This document shows positions 35,013 to 43,636 of a stretch of DNA of 64,000 bases, piece by piece. A program made the translations under genes and the position numbers. The DNA comes from JACVRW01 sp036407035 (GTDB taxonomy: Bacteria > Actinomycetota > Thermoleophilia > Solirubrobacterales > Thermoleophilaceae), in assembly GCA_036407035.1 (NCBI GenBank), contig DASXAA010000164.1, forward strand, positions 11,560 through 75,559, read 5' to 3'. Position 1 is the stretch's first letter; each line of letters begins with the position of its first letter. Under the pieces are notes generated by a model that was given only the letters and a program-made list of their open reading frames with translations, did no database searches and had not been told where the DNA came from.

Positions 35013-35932
35013 TACTCGCGGCGCTCCAAAGTTCCGCCGTCGAGCAGCTCGTTCGTAGCCGGCATGGCTGATCGCCGCCGCTCCGAGGTGACGGACACGG
35101 TTGCGAGAAGGTCGGCCCGGAGTTGCTCAATCTGCTCACGCCGCGATTCCGTCCAGCGATAGAAGCCGTTCCCGTCGTCGGCCCGGCGCGTGAGCGCATC
35201 GGAGACCCGCGTCTCGCTTGCGATCTCCGGGAACAGCTGCTGCGCCACTCGCCGGAAGGTGTCGAGCCCCCCGAGGTCCGCCGTTGCGAGCGGCCCTGCG
35301 GCCAGCCAGCGCGGCGCCAGGCCATCGGATACGACCGCGTCGATCGCGGCGACGTCCGCGACGCCGGCGTCGATCAGGTGGAGGCACTCGCGCAGCATCG
35401 CGAACTGGAGCCGGTTCCACAGGAAGCCGGGGATGTCCGATCGCAGGCGGATCGGCTGCTTGCCCATCCGCGGCGCGAGCTGCTCGAGCGCCTCGAGCAC
35501 GTCGGCTGCGGTGGCCCGGGAGGGCACGATCTCGACCAGTCGGGTCAGGTCTGCCGGGTAGAGGAAGTGAAGGCCCGCGAAACGGTCCGGCCGCGACAGG
35601 CCCTCGGCGAGCGAGTTGATCGACAGGCTCGAGGTGTTGGTCGTGAGCATCGCTCGCTCGGGCAGCCAGCCGTCCACCCGTTCGAGCACCTCGGTCTTCG
35701 CCTCCAGCTCCTCGACGATCGTCTCGATCGCCAGGTCCGCCTTCGCGAACGACGCCGGTTCGATCGGGGCCGCTGCCACCGGCGCGCCCGCCAGCTTCGT
35801 GGCGGCCCGAGCCGCCAGCTCCGCCCGAGCAGGGTCCCTTGCGGCGACGACGACATCCAGCCCGCCGGCCGCGCAGCTCGCCGCGATGCCGGGCGCCATC
35901 CGGCCGCTGCCGATGATGATCACGCGCCTCAT
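35012..35932 (-). CDS. 3-hydroxyacyl-CoA dehydrogenase-family sugar-acid dehydrogenase
   Basis: The 306-residue protein has an N-terminal Rossmann domain (GSGRMAPGIA, residues 8-17) and family motifs 'NTSSLSINSLAEGL' and 'GLHFLYPADLTRLVEIV', the His being the catalytic base. The C-terminal helical domain follows ('IPGFLWNRLQFAMLRECLHL'). Besides fatty-acid oxidation this family includes L-gulonate 3-dehydrogenase (lambda-crystallin), so in a sugar island a sugar-acid substrate such as apionate is more likely than an acyl-CoA. ATG 35932 overlaps the upstream stop (ATGA). Confidence 0.82.
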   Translation of the reverse strand: MRRVIIIGSGRMAPGIAASCAAGGLDVVVAARDPARAELAARAATKLAGAPVAAAPIEPASFAKADLAIETIVEELEAKTEVLERVDGWLPERAMLTTNTSSLSINSLAEGLSRPDRFAGLHFLYPADLTRLVEIVPSRATAADVLEALEQLAPRMGKQPIRLRSDIPGFLWNRLQFAMLRECLHLIDAGVADVAAIDAVVSDGLAPRWLAAGPLATADLGGLDTFRRVAQQLFPEIASETRVSDALTRRADDGNGFYRWTESRREQIEQLRADLLATVSVTSERRRSAMPATNELLDGGTLERRE

Positions 35933-36969
35933 CGGCCGCCGTCGCGCCCTCGAAATGCCGCGAGCCGTCGCTGAAGTCGCTCGTCGTCGAGCACCGCCGG
36001 GTTGACCACGTTGTGCGGCACTCTCCCGGCGGCGACGTCGAGGATGCACCGCACCGCGCTCTCGCCGCAGCCGCGGAGGCACTGATCGGTCGAGGACAGC
36101 GAGTGGGGCGAGAGGATCACGTTGTCGAGGGCCAGAAGCGGGTCGCCCGGGTCCACGGGCTCGCGCTCGAAGACGTCCAGCGCAGCGCCTCCGATCCGTC
36201 CCTCGCGTAGGGCGCGCGTCAGCGCCGACTGATCGACGATCGCTCCTCTCGCCACGTTGACGAGGCACGCGCTCGGCTTCATGAGCTCGATGCGCGGGGC
36301 GTCGATCAGGTGACGCGTGTCCTCGGTCAGCTGGCAGAGGATGACGACGAAGTCCGACTCGCGCAGCAGCGACTCGAGGTCGACCAGCTGCGCCCCGACG
36401 GATTCCGCGACCGCGCCGGGGACGAACGGGTCGCTCGCGAGCCGCCGCACGTCGAAGGGCTCGACGAGACGCATCAGCTCCCGGCCGATGTTGCCGAGCC
36501 CGATCACGCCGAGCGTTCGGCCCACGAGCCCGACGCCGACGTGGTCGTTCCCCTCCGCCCATCGTCCGCCGCGCGTCAGCCGATCGCGGACGAGCAGCCG
36601 CTGGCTCAGCGCAAGCACGAGGGTCAGGGCGGCGACGGCGACCGGCCGGCGGACGGCGTCCGGCGTGATCGTCACCAGCGTTGCGTTCGCGGTGCAGGCC
36701 GCGACGTCGACGTTGTCGTAGCCCACGCCGAACCTCGCCACCACCGCGGGCCGCGCCGGCTCGCTCAGCGACGTGACACTCAACCGCGAGCCCTCCATCA
36801 GCAGGGCGTCGTAGCCGTCCAGCTCATCTGCCGAGAGCTCCTCGGCGACGCCCCCGAGGAACCCGTGCTCGATCCCAGGCGTCGAATCGAGCCGCCCCAA
36901 CCCCACATCGGTCGCCGACGCGTAGGACTCGAGCTGCCGGCTGATGGCGACGCGGAACAGGTCGATCAC
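35929..36969 (-). CDS. D-2-hydroxyacid dehydrogenase (phosphoglycerate-dehydrogenase-like)
   Basis: The 346-residue protein has a substrate domain with 'VARFGVGYDNVDVAACTA', an NAD motif VIGLGNIGRELMRL and the catalytic triad: Arg in 'VNVARGAIVDQSAL', Glu in 'DVFEREPVD' and His in 'LSPHSLSST'. It reduces a 2-oxoacid or oxidises a D-2-hydroxyacid (glycerate, glycolate and relatives). GTG 36969 is the first gene of the leftward unit and faces the GntR gene across a 125-base control region with two operator-like palindromes. Confidence 0.88.
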   Translation of the reverse strand: MIDLFRVAISRQLESYASATDVGLGRLDSTPGIEHGFLGGVAEELSADELDGYDALLMEGSRLSVTSLSEPARPAVVARFGVGYDNVDVAACTANATLVTITPDAVRRPVAVAALTLVLALSQRLLVRDRLTRGGRWAEGNDHVGVGLVGRTLGVIGLGNIGRELMRLVEPFDVRRLASDPFVPGAVAESVGAQLVDLESLLRESDFVVILCQLTEDTRHLIDAPRIELMKPSACLVNVARGAIVDQSALTRALREGRIGGAALDVFEREPVDPGDPLLALDNVILSPHSLSSTDQCLRGCGESAVRCILDVAAGRVPHNVVNPAVLDDERLQRRLAAFRGRDGGR

Positions 36970-37033
36970 CCCCTATCCCGGCGATCGTCCCACCTGTTGG
37001 GGCGGTATGTCTCTCGACGGAAGCTCCAAGCAG

Positions 37034-37044
37034 CTGTATGATAG
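37034..37044. promoter_or_regulatory. Putative island operator (CTGT-ATG-ATAG)
   Basis: One of two operator-like copies in the divergent region. Its reverse complement CTATCATACAG differs by one base from the site at 31419-31429 and by one base from the core of the site at 33407-33421. Confidence 0.5.
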
Positions 37045-37059
37045 CCGTCACGCCGCAGG

Positions 37060-37070
37060 CTGTATGACAG
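37060..37070. promoter_or_regulatory. Putative island operator (CTGT-ATG-ACAG)
   Basis: A perfect 4-bp-arm palindrome 24 bases before the GntR start codon, positioned for autorepression. It repeats the site at 37034-37044 with one difference. Confidence 0.5.
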
Positions 37071-37094
37071 ACATCTAGGTGACAGTAACAGAGC

Positions 37095-37832
37095 ATGGCG
37101 CCGCGACCGGACACCGCCGATGAGCCCCCGAAGGCTCTCCGCTTCGGAACGTTGGTCCGGAGGCAGCGGCTTGCCGACCAGGTCGCGGATTCGATTCTCG
37201 CGGCGATCGTCGAGCAGGACCTGAAGCCCGGCGACCCCCTGCCGTCTCAGGGCGAGCTCGGTGAGCAGTTCGGCGTCTCGCGGACCGTGATCCGCGAGGC
37301 CGTGGGATCGCTCGCAGCGCGCGGCGTGATCGAGGTGCGCTCGGGCAGCGGTCTGCGTCTCGCGTCGGCGGATCCGAGCGCCGTTGCCGAGTCGATGCGG
37401 TACTTCGTCCGGTCGAGCGAGGCGCTCGACTACGCCAAGGTCCACGAGGTCCGCACGATGGTGGAGACGCACATGGCGGAGCGCGCCGCCGAACGGGCCA
37501 CCCCCGAGAACATCGAGGAGATGCGCCGGCTCTGCGACGAGATGGAGGGGAGCGGCGACGATCTCGAGGCGGCCGCGGAGCGCGACCTCGAGTTTCACCG
37601 TTCCATCGCCACGGCTGCCCACAACGAGCTCTACCTCGTCCTGCTCGACTCGATTCGTGGGGCCCTGCTCGACATCCGCCGCTCGCTGATGCCCGGCCGG
37701 CTGCGCAAGACGGTTCGCGCGCATCGCAAGATCATCGACGCGATCGCCGCGGGCGACGTTCCGGCGGCGGGGGCCGCAATGCAGGAGCACCTCGATACCG
37801 TCGAGCGGGACTGGCGCGCGGAGCGGTCGTGA
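37095..37832 (+). CDS. GntR-family regulator, FCD subfamily (sugar island)
   Basis: The 245-residue protein has a winged helix (~20-85, 'SQGELGEQFGVSRTVIREAVGSLAARGVIEV') and an all-helical FCD domain (~95-230) with 'ERDLEFHRSIATAAHNELY' and 'AHRKIIDAIAAGD' metal/effector positions. The subfamily commonly senses sugar acids (UxuR, ExuR, DgoR type). It is the first gene of a rightward unit running to 47570, overlapping the VOC gene by GTGA. Its own promoter carries two palindromes that also occur before the two hydrolase genes. Confidence 0.9.
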   Translation: MAPRPDTADEPPKALRFGTLVRRQRLADQVADSILAAIVEQDLKPGDPLPSQGELGEQFGVSRTVIREAVGSLAARGVIEVRSGSGLRLASADPSAVAESMRYFVRSSEALDYAKVHEVRTMVETHMAERAAERATPENIEEMRRLCDEMEGSGDDLEAAAERDLEFHRSIATAAHNELYLVLLDSIRGALLDIRRSLMPGRLRKTVRAHRKIIDAIAAGDVPAAGAAMQEHLDTVERDWRAERS

Positions 37833-38263
37833 CCGCCGTGCGGCGTCTCGATCACGTTGCGATCGCGGTACGTGACACAGAGGCGGCGCTGCGCACCTAC
37901 AAGGGGCAGCTGGCGCTCGAGGTCGTCCACCGCGAGGAGGTCGCCGAGCCGCACGTGCTCCTCACCTACCTCCAGGTCGGGAACGCCTACGTGCAGCTGG
38001 TCGAGCCGCTCGATCCCGAGGGTGAGATAGCCCACTGGATCGAGGCTCACGGCGAGGGGCTTCACCACATCTGTTTCGGCGTGGACGACCTCGACGGTGC
38101 GATCGCGGCCGGCGGCAGCGACGTCGCGGTGGGCACCGGGCGCGGCCGGCGGACGGCCTTTCTGCCGGCGCCGCCGGACCACGGCGTGGGGATCGAATGC
38201 ATCGAGTTCGACTACGAGGAGGACGTGCAACGGTCGCTCGGGTGGCTTCCGAGCGGCGGCTGA
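37829..38263 (+). CDS. VOC-fold protein, methylmalonyl-CoA-epimerase/glyoxalase-like
   Basis: The 144-residue vicinal-oxygen-chelate protein has 'LDHVAIAVRDTEAALRTYKGQ' (first metal His), 'YVQLVEPLDP' (metal Glu), 'GEGLHHICFGVDD' (second His) and 'GIECIEFDY' (final Glu). This pattern and length match methylmalonyl-CoA epimerase, but that enzyme is out of place here; a sugar-acid or 2-oxoacid isomerase/lyase is possible. GTG in a GTGA overlap with the GntR gene. Confidence 0.8.
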   Translation: MTAVRRLDHVAIAVRDTEAALRTYKGQLALEVVHREEVAEPHVLLTYLQVGNAYVQLVEPLDPEGEIAHWIEAHGEGLHHICFGVDDLDGAIAAGGSDVAVGTGRGRRTAFLPAPPDHGVGIECIEFDYEEDVQRSLGWLPSGG

Positions 38264-38304
38264 TCGCTGGGCAATGGCCAAGCACGAGGGACAGGAGGGT
38301 TTCG

Positions 38305-39915
38305 ATGTCCGATGGGAGCACTGATCCCGCGTCACGCGGGCACCTGACCCGCCGGGAGGCACTGAGGGGCGGGCTGACGATCGGCGCGGCGATAGCCATT
38401 CCGAGCGGGCTCGCCGGCTGCTTCGGCGGCGACGACGACTCGAGCTCGGGGGCCGCGACCGGCCCGACGGGCAAGCCCCAGCGGGGCGGACGCCTCCGCA
38501 TCGCGATGGTCGGCGGCGGCGGCACCGAGACGCTCGACCCGAACGCCGCCGTGCCCAACATCGACTCGTGCCGCGCGACCTGCCTCTTCAACCGCCTCAC
38601 GCGACTGAAGCCGGATCTGTCGCTCGAGAACGAGCTGGCGGAGGTGTTCGAGCCGAACAAGACCGCCACGGAGTGGACCGTGCGGCTGCGGAGCGGCGTG
38701 GAGTGGCACGACGGCTCGCCGCTCGTCGCCGACGACCTCCTGTACACGCTGAAGCGCATGGGCGCGCCGGACAGCACGCTGGCCGGCAAGAACGTCACGA
38801 ACATGATCGACCTCGGAGGGGTCAAGAAGCTCGACGGACGGACCCTGCGACTGCCCCTCAAGTCCGGCAGCGCCAGCTTTCCCGAGCTGTTCCAGTCGCC
38901 GCAGATGATGATCGTCAAGGACGGCGAGACGGACTTCAACAAGAACCCGATCGGCACCGGGCCGTTCAAGTACGTCTCCTTCACGGCAGGCCAGAACAGC
39001 CTCTTCAAGCGCAACCCGGACTACTGGGAGGAGGGGCTCCCGTACGTCGACGAGCTCGTGATCACCTCCACCCCGGACCCGCAGGCGCGGCTGAACGCGC
39101 TGCTCTCGAAGCAGGTCGACGCGATGGAGCAGCTCTCGTTCCAGCAGACGAAGACGCAGAAGAACGCCGGCCGCATAAGGGTCCTGCAGGCGACCGGATC
39201 GAGCATGGTCCCGATCTACATGGCCACGACGCTGGAGCCGTTCACGGACGTGCGCGTCCGCCAGGCGATCCGACTGATCGCCGATCGCGACGCCCTCATC
39301 TCGAACGTGCAGCTGGGGCTCGGCGCCGTCGGCAACGACGTCTACGGCCGCGGCTTCGAGAACTACAACGACGATCTCCCGCAGCGCAAGCAGGACATCG
39401 ACCAGGCGAAGTCGTTGTTGAAGGCGGCGGGCAAGTCGGACCTGCGCGTGACGCTCTTCTCCTCTTCGGCGGGTCCGGGCATGCTCGAGTCGGCAACCGT
39501 GTTCGCGGAGCAGGCAAAGAAGGCGGGCGTCACGATTCAGGTCGACAACGGGCCGGCGGACAGCTACTTCGGCCCCAAGTACCTGAAGCAGAACTTCGCC
39601 CAGACGCAGTGGCCCACGTTCACCATCTTCTCGTGGTATCAGCAGGCGATGACGCCGCAGGCCCCCTTCAACGAGACCCACTGGGCGGACCCGCAGTGGA
39701 ACAAGCTCCTCCGCGAGGCGGAGGCGACGCTGGACGAGACCAAGCGCAAGGAGCTCTACTTCGAGCTCCAGAAGATCGAGCACGAGAGCGGCGGCTACCT
39801 GATCTGGGGGTTCTACCCGCTGTGCGACGGGCTCGCGACGAACGTCGGCGGCGCCGTCCCGAGCGCGGCGAACGGATTCAGCAACTTCAACCTCGCCAGC
39901 TGGTGGCTCGCGTGA
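38305..39915 (+). CDS. Tat-exported solute-binding lipoprotein of the peptide/opine/sugar (SBP_bac_5) family
   Basis: The 536-residue protein has a twin-arginine motif (TRREALRGG, ~residue 15) leading into a hydrophobic stretch and a lipobox ending LAGC (~36), so it is predicted to be a Tat-exported lipoprotein. The mature part opens 'PQRGGRLRIAMVGGG' and has 'FNRLTRLKPDLSLENELAE' and 'LRSGVEWHDGSPLVADDL', hallmarks of the DppA/OppA family. The ATG at 38305 follows ACAGGAGGG. Family members also bind plant oligosaccharides; context favours that. Confidence 0.9.
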   Translation: MSDGSTDPASRGHLTRREALRGGLTIGAAIAIPSGLAGCFGGDDDSSSGAATGPTGKPQRGGRLRIAMVGGGGTETLDPNAAVPNIDSCRATCLFNRLTRLKPDLSLENELAEVFEPNKTATEWTVRLRSGVEWHDGSPLVADDLLYTLKRMGAPDSTLAGKNVTNMIDLGGVKKLDGRTLRLPLKSGSASFPELFQSPQMMIVKDGETDFNKNPIGTGPFKYVSFTAGQNSLFKRNPDYWEEGLPYVDELVITSTPDPQARLNALLSKQVDAMEQLSFQQTKTQKNAGRIRVLQATGSSMVPIYMATTLEPFTDVRVRQAIRLIADRDALISNVQLGLGAVGNDVYGRGFENYNDDLPQRKQDIDQAKSLLKAAGKSDLRVTLFSSSAGPGMLESATVFAEQAKKAGVTIQVDNGPADSYFGPKYLKQNFAQTQWPTFTIFSWYQQAMTPQAPFNETHWADPQWNKLLREAEATLDETKRKELYFELQKIEHESGGYLIWGFYPLCDGLATNVGGAVPSAANGFSNFNLASWWLA

Positions 39916-39933
39916 GGCACGGGGCCTGACGCC

Positions 39934-40938
39934 GTGGGCGTCCGGACCGCTCGCCCCCCGCTCCGGCTCACGCTCGCCGCCAGGCATCCGGCCCTGAGCT
40001 TCCTCGCTCGGCGCATCGGCGCCGCGCTCCTCTTGCTGCTCGTGGTGTCGATCCTCATCTTCGCCGGTACACAGCTGCTGCCGGGAGACGTCGCGAACGC
40101 CGTGCTGGGCCGCAACGCAACCCCCGAGGCCCTCACGTCCCTGCGCCACCAGCTCCAGCTCGACCAACCCGCCTCCGAGCGCTACGTCGACTGGCTGACC
40201 GGCGTGCTGCACGGCGACCTGGGCGAATCGGTCAGCGCGCACACCGCCATCTGGCCCTTCATCCGTCCGCGACTCGCCAACACGGCCATCCTCGCCCTCT
40301 GCACGGTCCTCCTGATGGTGCCGCTGGCGCTCGCGCTCGGGGTGCTGGCGGCGACACGCGCCGGGCGGCCACTCGACCACTTCGTCTCGGTGGTGTCGCT
40401 GGCGATGATCTCCATACCGGAGTTCGTGACCGGCACGATGCTGGCGCTCGTGTTCGCGACCACGCTCGGCGCCCTGCCCGCCCTGTCCCTGATCGGTCCC
40501 GGGGAGACGGCCCTCGACAACCCCGAGATCCTGATCCTCCCCATCGCCACCCTGCTGGCCGCGTCGCTCGCTCAGACCACGCGAATGGTGAGGGCCGGGA
40601 TGATCGAGTCGCTGCGCTCCGAGTACGTTGCGATGGCCCGCCTCAACGGGTTCGACGAGCGCCGCGTGGTGACGAGGTACGCGCTGCGCAACGCGCTCGC
40701 CCCGACTGTCCAGGTCATCGCGCTCAACATCCAGTGGCTCGTCGGCGGCATCGTCGTCACCGAGACCGTCTTCGGCTACCCCGGCATCGGGCACACGCTG
40801 GTCGACGCGGTCTCGACGCGCGACATCCCGCTGGTCCAGAGCATCGCGCTGATCATCGCCGCGTTCTACTTCGCGGTGAACATCGTCGCGGACCTCCTCG
40901 TCGTGTTCCTGATCCCGAAGCTGCGGACTGCCCAGTGA
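39934..40938 (+). CDS. Dipeptide/oligosaccharide-type ABC permease, DppB-like
   Basis: The 334-residue protein has six hydrophobic segments. N-terminal 'FLARRIGAALLLLLVVSILIF' in part, 'LLPGDVANAVLG' and 'LRHQLQLDQPASERYVDWL' are the DppB pattern; 'EYVAMARLNGFDERRVVTRYALRNA' holds the EAA coupling loop. GTG 39934 follows the binding-protein gene by 18 bases. Confidence 0.88.
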   Translation: MGVRTARPPLRLTLAARHPALSFLARRIGAALLLLLVVSILIFAGTQLLPGDVANAVLGRNATPEALTSLRHQLQLDQPASERYVDWLTGVLHGDLGESVSAHTAIWPFIRPRLANTAILALCTVLLMVPLALALGVLAATRAGRPLDHFVSVVSLAMISIPEFVTGTMLALVFATTLGALPALSLIGPGETALDNPEILILPIATLLAASLAQTTRMVRAGMIESLRSEYVAMARLNGFDERRVVTRYALRNALAPTVQVIALNIQWLVGGIVVTETVFGYPGIGHTLVDAVSTRDIPLVQSIALIIAAFYFAVNIVADLLVVFLIPKLRTAQ

Positions 40939-41816
40939 GCACGCGACCGATCCTCACAACCGCCGGTGGGGGGCTCAAGCCCTTCCGCTCTCGCGCCATG
41001 CGCTCGTGGACCGGTCGCATCGGAGCAGCGATCGTCATCGTGCTGGTACTGGTCGCGGCGATCGGGCCTCTGGTGGCGCCGTACTCGCCGACCGCGATCG
41101 TGGGGATCCCCTACCAGGCCCCTTCGGGGCGGTTCCTGCTGGGCACCGACTCGCTCGGACGCGACGTTCTCAGCAGGGTGCTGTACGGAGGCCGGACGGT
41201 GATCGGGCTCGCCAGCGTCGCGACGCTGATGGCCTACCTCGTCGGTGTGACGATCGGACTGATCGCCGGCTACCGGAGAGGCCTGACGGACGCGACCCTG
41301 ATGCGGGCCATGGACGTGGTGATCGCGTTCCCGCCGATCCTGCTCCTGCTCGTGCTGGCAACCGGGGCGGGCGCGAACGCCCTGGTGCTCGTCATCGGCG
41401 TCGCCATCACCCACGTTCCGGGCATCGCCCGCGTCGTGCGGGCTGCGACCCTCGACGTGTCGGTGCGCGGCTACGTTGAGGCGGCCGCGGCCCGCGGGGA
41501 GCGGTCGGGTTTCATCCTCGGCCGCGAGATCCTCCCCAACATCAGCTCCACGATCCTCGCCGACGTCGGGATCCGGCTCTCGGGCTCGATCCTGCTGGTC
41601 GCCTCGGTGAACTACCTGGGGCTCGGCCTGCGGCCGCCGACCGCCGACTGGGCGCTCATGATCTCCGAGAACCGGGAGGCGCTCACCACTCAGCCGCCGG
41701 CGGTGGTCGTCCCCGCCCTCCTCATCGCCGCGCTGACGATCGCGGTGAACCTGGTCGCCGACGCGGTCGCGCGCAGCTTCGGTACCTCCGTCGAGGAGCG
41801 GGGGGTCGCCAGGTGA
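40935..41816 (+). CDS. Dipeptide/oligosaccharide-type ABC permease, DppC-like
   Basis: The 293-residue partner permease has the DppC landmark 'LGTDSLGRDVLSRVLYGGR', six hydrophobic segments, and an EAA loop 'RGYVEAAAARGERSGFILGREILPN' in part. GTG at 40935 forms GTGA with the DppB stop; it ends in GTGA with the ATPase gene. Confidence 0.9.
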   Translation: MSTRPILTTAGGGLKPFRSRAMRSWTGRIGAAIVIVLVLVAAIGPLVAPYSPTAIVGIPYQAPSGRFLLGTDSLGRDVLSRVLYGGRTVIGLASVATLMAYLVGVTIGLIAGYRRGLTDATLMRAMDVVIAFPPILLLLVLATGAGANALVLVIGVAITHVPGIARVVRAATLDVSVRGYVEAAAARGERSGFILGREILPNISSTILADVGIRLSGSILLVASVNYLGLGLRPPTADWALMISENREALTTQPPAVVVPALLIAALTIAVNLVADAVARSFGTSVEERGVAR

Positions 41817-43636
41817 GCGAGCCTGCGGTGCGCGCTGAAGGCCTGCGCGTCGAGCTGCTCTCGGGCACGCCGATCGTGGAGGATCTCGATCTGTCCATCG
41901 CCCGCGGACAGACGTTGGGTCTCGTGGGCGAGTCCGGCAGCGGCAAGACGACGGTGGCCCTCGCGCTGCTGGGCTACCGCCGCGCGGGCGTGAAGATCGC
42001 GGGCGGCCGCGTGACGATCGCCGGCGAGACGATGGTTCCGCGCGTGGAGCGCGAGGTGCGGCGACTGCGGGGCCGCCTCGTGTCGTACGTGCCGCAGGAG
42101 CCGGGAATGGCCCTCAACCCTTCCATGCGTGTCGGCGAGCAGCTGCGCGCGATGCTGCGCTTCCATGCCCCGAGCCGGCAAGCGGGGCCGGCGCTCCGCG
42201 AGGCGCTCGAATGGGTCGAGCTGCCGAGCGACGAGCAGTTCCTGCGCCGCTTCCCCCACCAGCTGTCGGGCGGCCAGCAGCAGCGCGTCGCGATCGCGAT
42301 CGCGCTCATCTGCCGGCCCGTGGTCGCGGTGCTCGACGAGCCGACGACGGGGCTGGACGTGCTTGTCCAGGCCGGCCTCCTCGCCGGCGTCCGTCGCCTC
42401 CGCGAGGAGAGCCGGCTTACGATGGTCTACGTCTCGCACGACCTCGCGGTGGTCGCGTCGATCGCAGACCGGATAGCCGTGATGTACGCGGGCCGGGTGG
42501 TCGAGGAGGGCCCGACCGCCGAGCTGATCAGGGCCCCCCGGCATCCGTACACGCGCGGCCTGATCGAGGCCGTGCCGGACCCGGCCAAGCCGCGCCGGCT
42601 GCAGGGCATCCCGGGCGTGGCGATGGGCGTGGGCGGGCGACTTCCGGGCTGCCCGTTCGCCCCGCGCTGCTCGCAGCGCGTCCCGCACTGCGACCGCGAG
42701 CTGCCCGCCCTGGAGCCGAGCGGCGCCGAGCGCCTCGTGCGCTGTTTCGAGTGGAAGCGCACTCCTCCACTCGTCCGCCTGCCGCCACAGCTCGCGCGCC
42801 TCGAGCGCGACGCGTCCCGTGTGCTGCTGGAAGCCGAGGACCTCGCCGCCAGCCACCGCGGCCGGCGCGAGCGCGTGACCGCCGCGGCGGGCGTGTCGTT
42901 CGCGATCGAGCGCGGCGAATCCGTGGCGCTCGTAGGCGAGTCGGGCAGCGGCAAGACGACGATCGCACGCTGCATCGCGGGCCTCCACCGGCCCGATGCC
43001 GGACGGATCCTGCTTGACGGCGCGTCGCTGGCGCCGCTCGCCGCGCAGCGGTCGGTGGAGTCGCGGCGGCGGATCCAGATCGTCTTCCAGAACCCATACG
43101 ACTCGCTCAACCCGCGCCATACGATCGGCGATGCGATCGCGCGCCCGGCGCGCCTCCTGCGCGGCCTGAGCCGCGCCGCCGCGCCGGGCGAGGTCGCCTC
43201 GGCCCTCGAGCGAGTCCGCCTGCCCGCCGGGATCGCCTCACGCTACCCGCCCGAGCTGTCGGGCGGCGAGCGTCAGCGGGTCGCGATCGCGCGCGCCCTG
43301 GCCGCCGAGCCGGACCTGCTCATCTGCGACGAGGTGACCTCGGCGCTCGACGTCTCGGTCCAGGCCGCGGTGCTCGAGCTGATCGCCGACCTCCGGACCA
43401 CGCTCGGGCTGAGCGTCCTGTTCATCTCGCACGATCTGGGCGTCGTGGCATGTGTCTGCGATCGGGTCATCGTCCTGCGCGACGGGGTCGTGCGCGAGCA
43501 GGGCCCGGCCGGACGCGTACTGGCACACCCGTCCGATCCGTACACGATCCAGCTCGTGAGCGCGGCGCCGGCGATCGCGCGCGGCGACGAGGACACCGAC
43601 GGATACGCAATGCCGGCCACGCCCGCATCACCGTGA
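41813..43636 (+). CDS. Fused double ATPase of a Dpp/Opp-type ABC importer (DppD-DppF fusion)
   Basis: The 607-residue protein contains two complete ATPase domains. Walker A GESGSGKTT occurs near residues 39 and 375, with LSGGQQQRVAIAIAL and LSGGERQRVAIARAL signatures, Walker B 'VVAVLDEPTTGLD' and 'LLICDEVTSALD'. Domain 1 ends with the DppD-type cysteine motif 'GCPFAPRCSQRVPHCDRE', which in this family can bind an Fe-S cluster. GTG start in a GTGA overlap with DppC. One polypeptide thus powers the transporter. Confidence 0.9.
   Translation: MSEPAVRAEGLRVELLSGTPIVEDLDLSIARGQTLGLVGESGSGKTTVALALLGYRRAGVKIAGGRVTIAGETMVPRVEREVRRLRGRLVSYVPQEPGMALNPSMRVGEQLRAMLRFHAPSRQAGPALREALEWVELPSDEQFLRRFPHQLSGGQQQRVAIAIALICRPVVAVLDEPTTGLDVLVQAGLLAGVRRLREESRLTMVYVSHDLAVVASIADRIAVMYAGRVVEEGPTAELIRAPRHPYTRGLIEAVPDPAKPRRLQGIPGVAMGVGGRLPGCPFAPRCSQRVPHCDRELPALEPSGAERLVRCFEWKRTPPLVRLPPQLARLERDASRVLLEAEDLAASHRGRRERVTAAAGVSFAIERGESVALVGESGSGKTTIARCIAGLHRPDAGRILLDGASLAPLAAQRSVESRRRIQIVFQNPYDSLNPRHTIGDAIARPARLLRGLSRAAAPGEVASALERVRLPAGIASRYPPELSGGERQRVAIARALAAEPDLLICDEVTSALDVSVQAAVLELIADLRTTLGLSVLFISHDLGVVACVCDRVIVLRDGVVREQGPAGRVLAHPSDPYTIQLVSAAPAIARGDEDTDGYAMPATPASP

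Larger units (their letters stand above)
36970..37094. promoter_or_regulatory. Divergent control region of the sugar island
   Basis: This gap of 125 bases separates the leftward dehydrogenase unit from the rightward regulator/transport unit. It contains two copies of the island palindrome (37034-37044 and 37060-37070, centres 26 bases apart), so one regulator could control both directions. Its sequence is AT-richer than the flanking genes. Confidence 0.5.

Noticed and set aside
37829..38263. Genuine methylmalonyl-CoA epimerase
   Set aside because: Motifs fit, but no mutase or propionate genes are nearby, so only the VOC fold is claimed.
38332..40794. 820-codon open frame on the minus strand opposite the solute-binding protein and permease genes
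   Set aside because: It is antisense to two clearly conserved genes, is dominated by Arg, Val, Leu, Glu and His as expected from reversed high-GC codons, and shows no domain motif.
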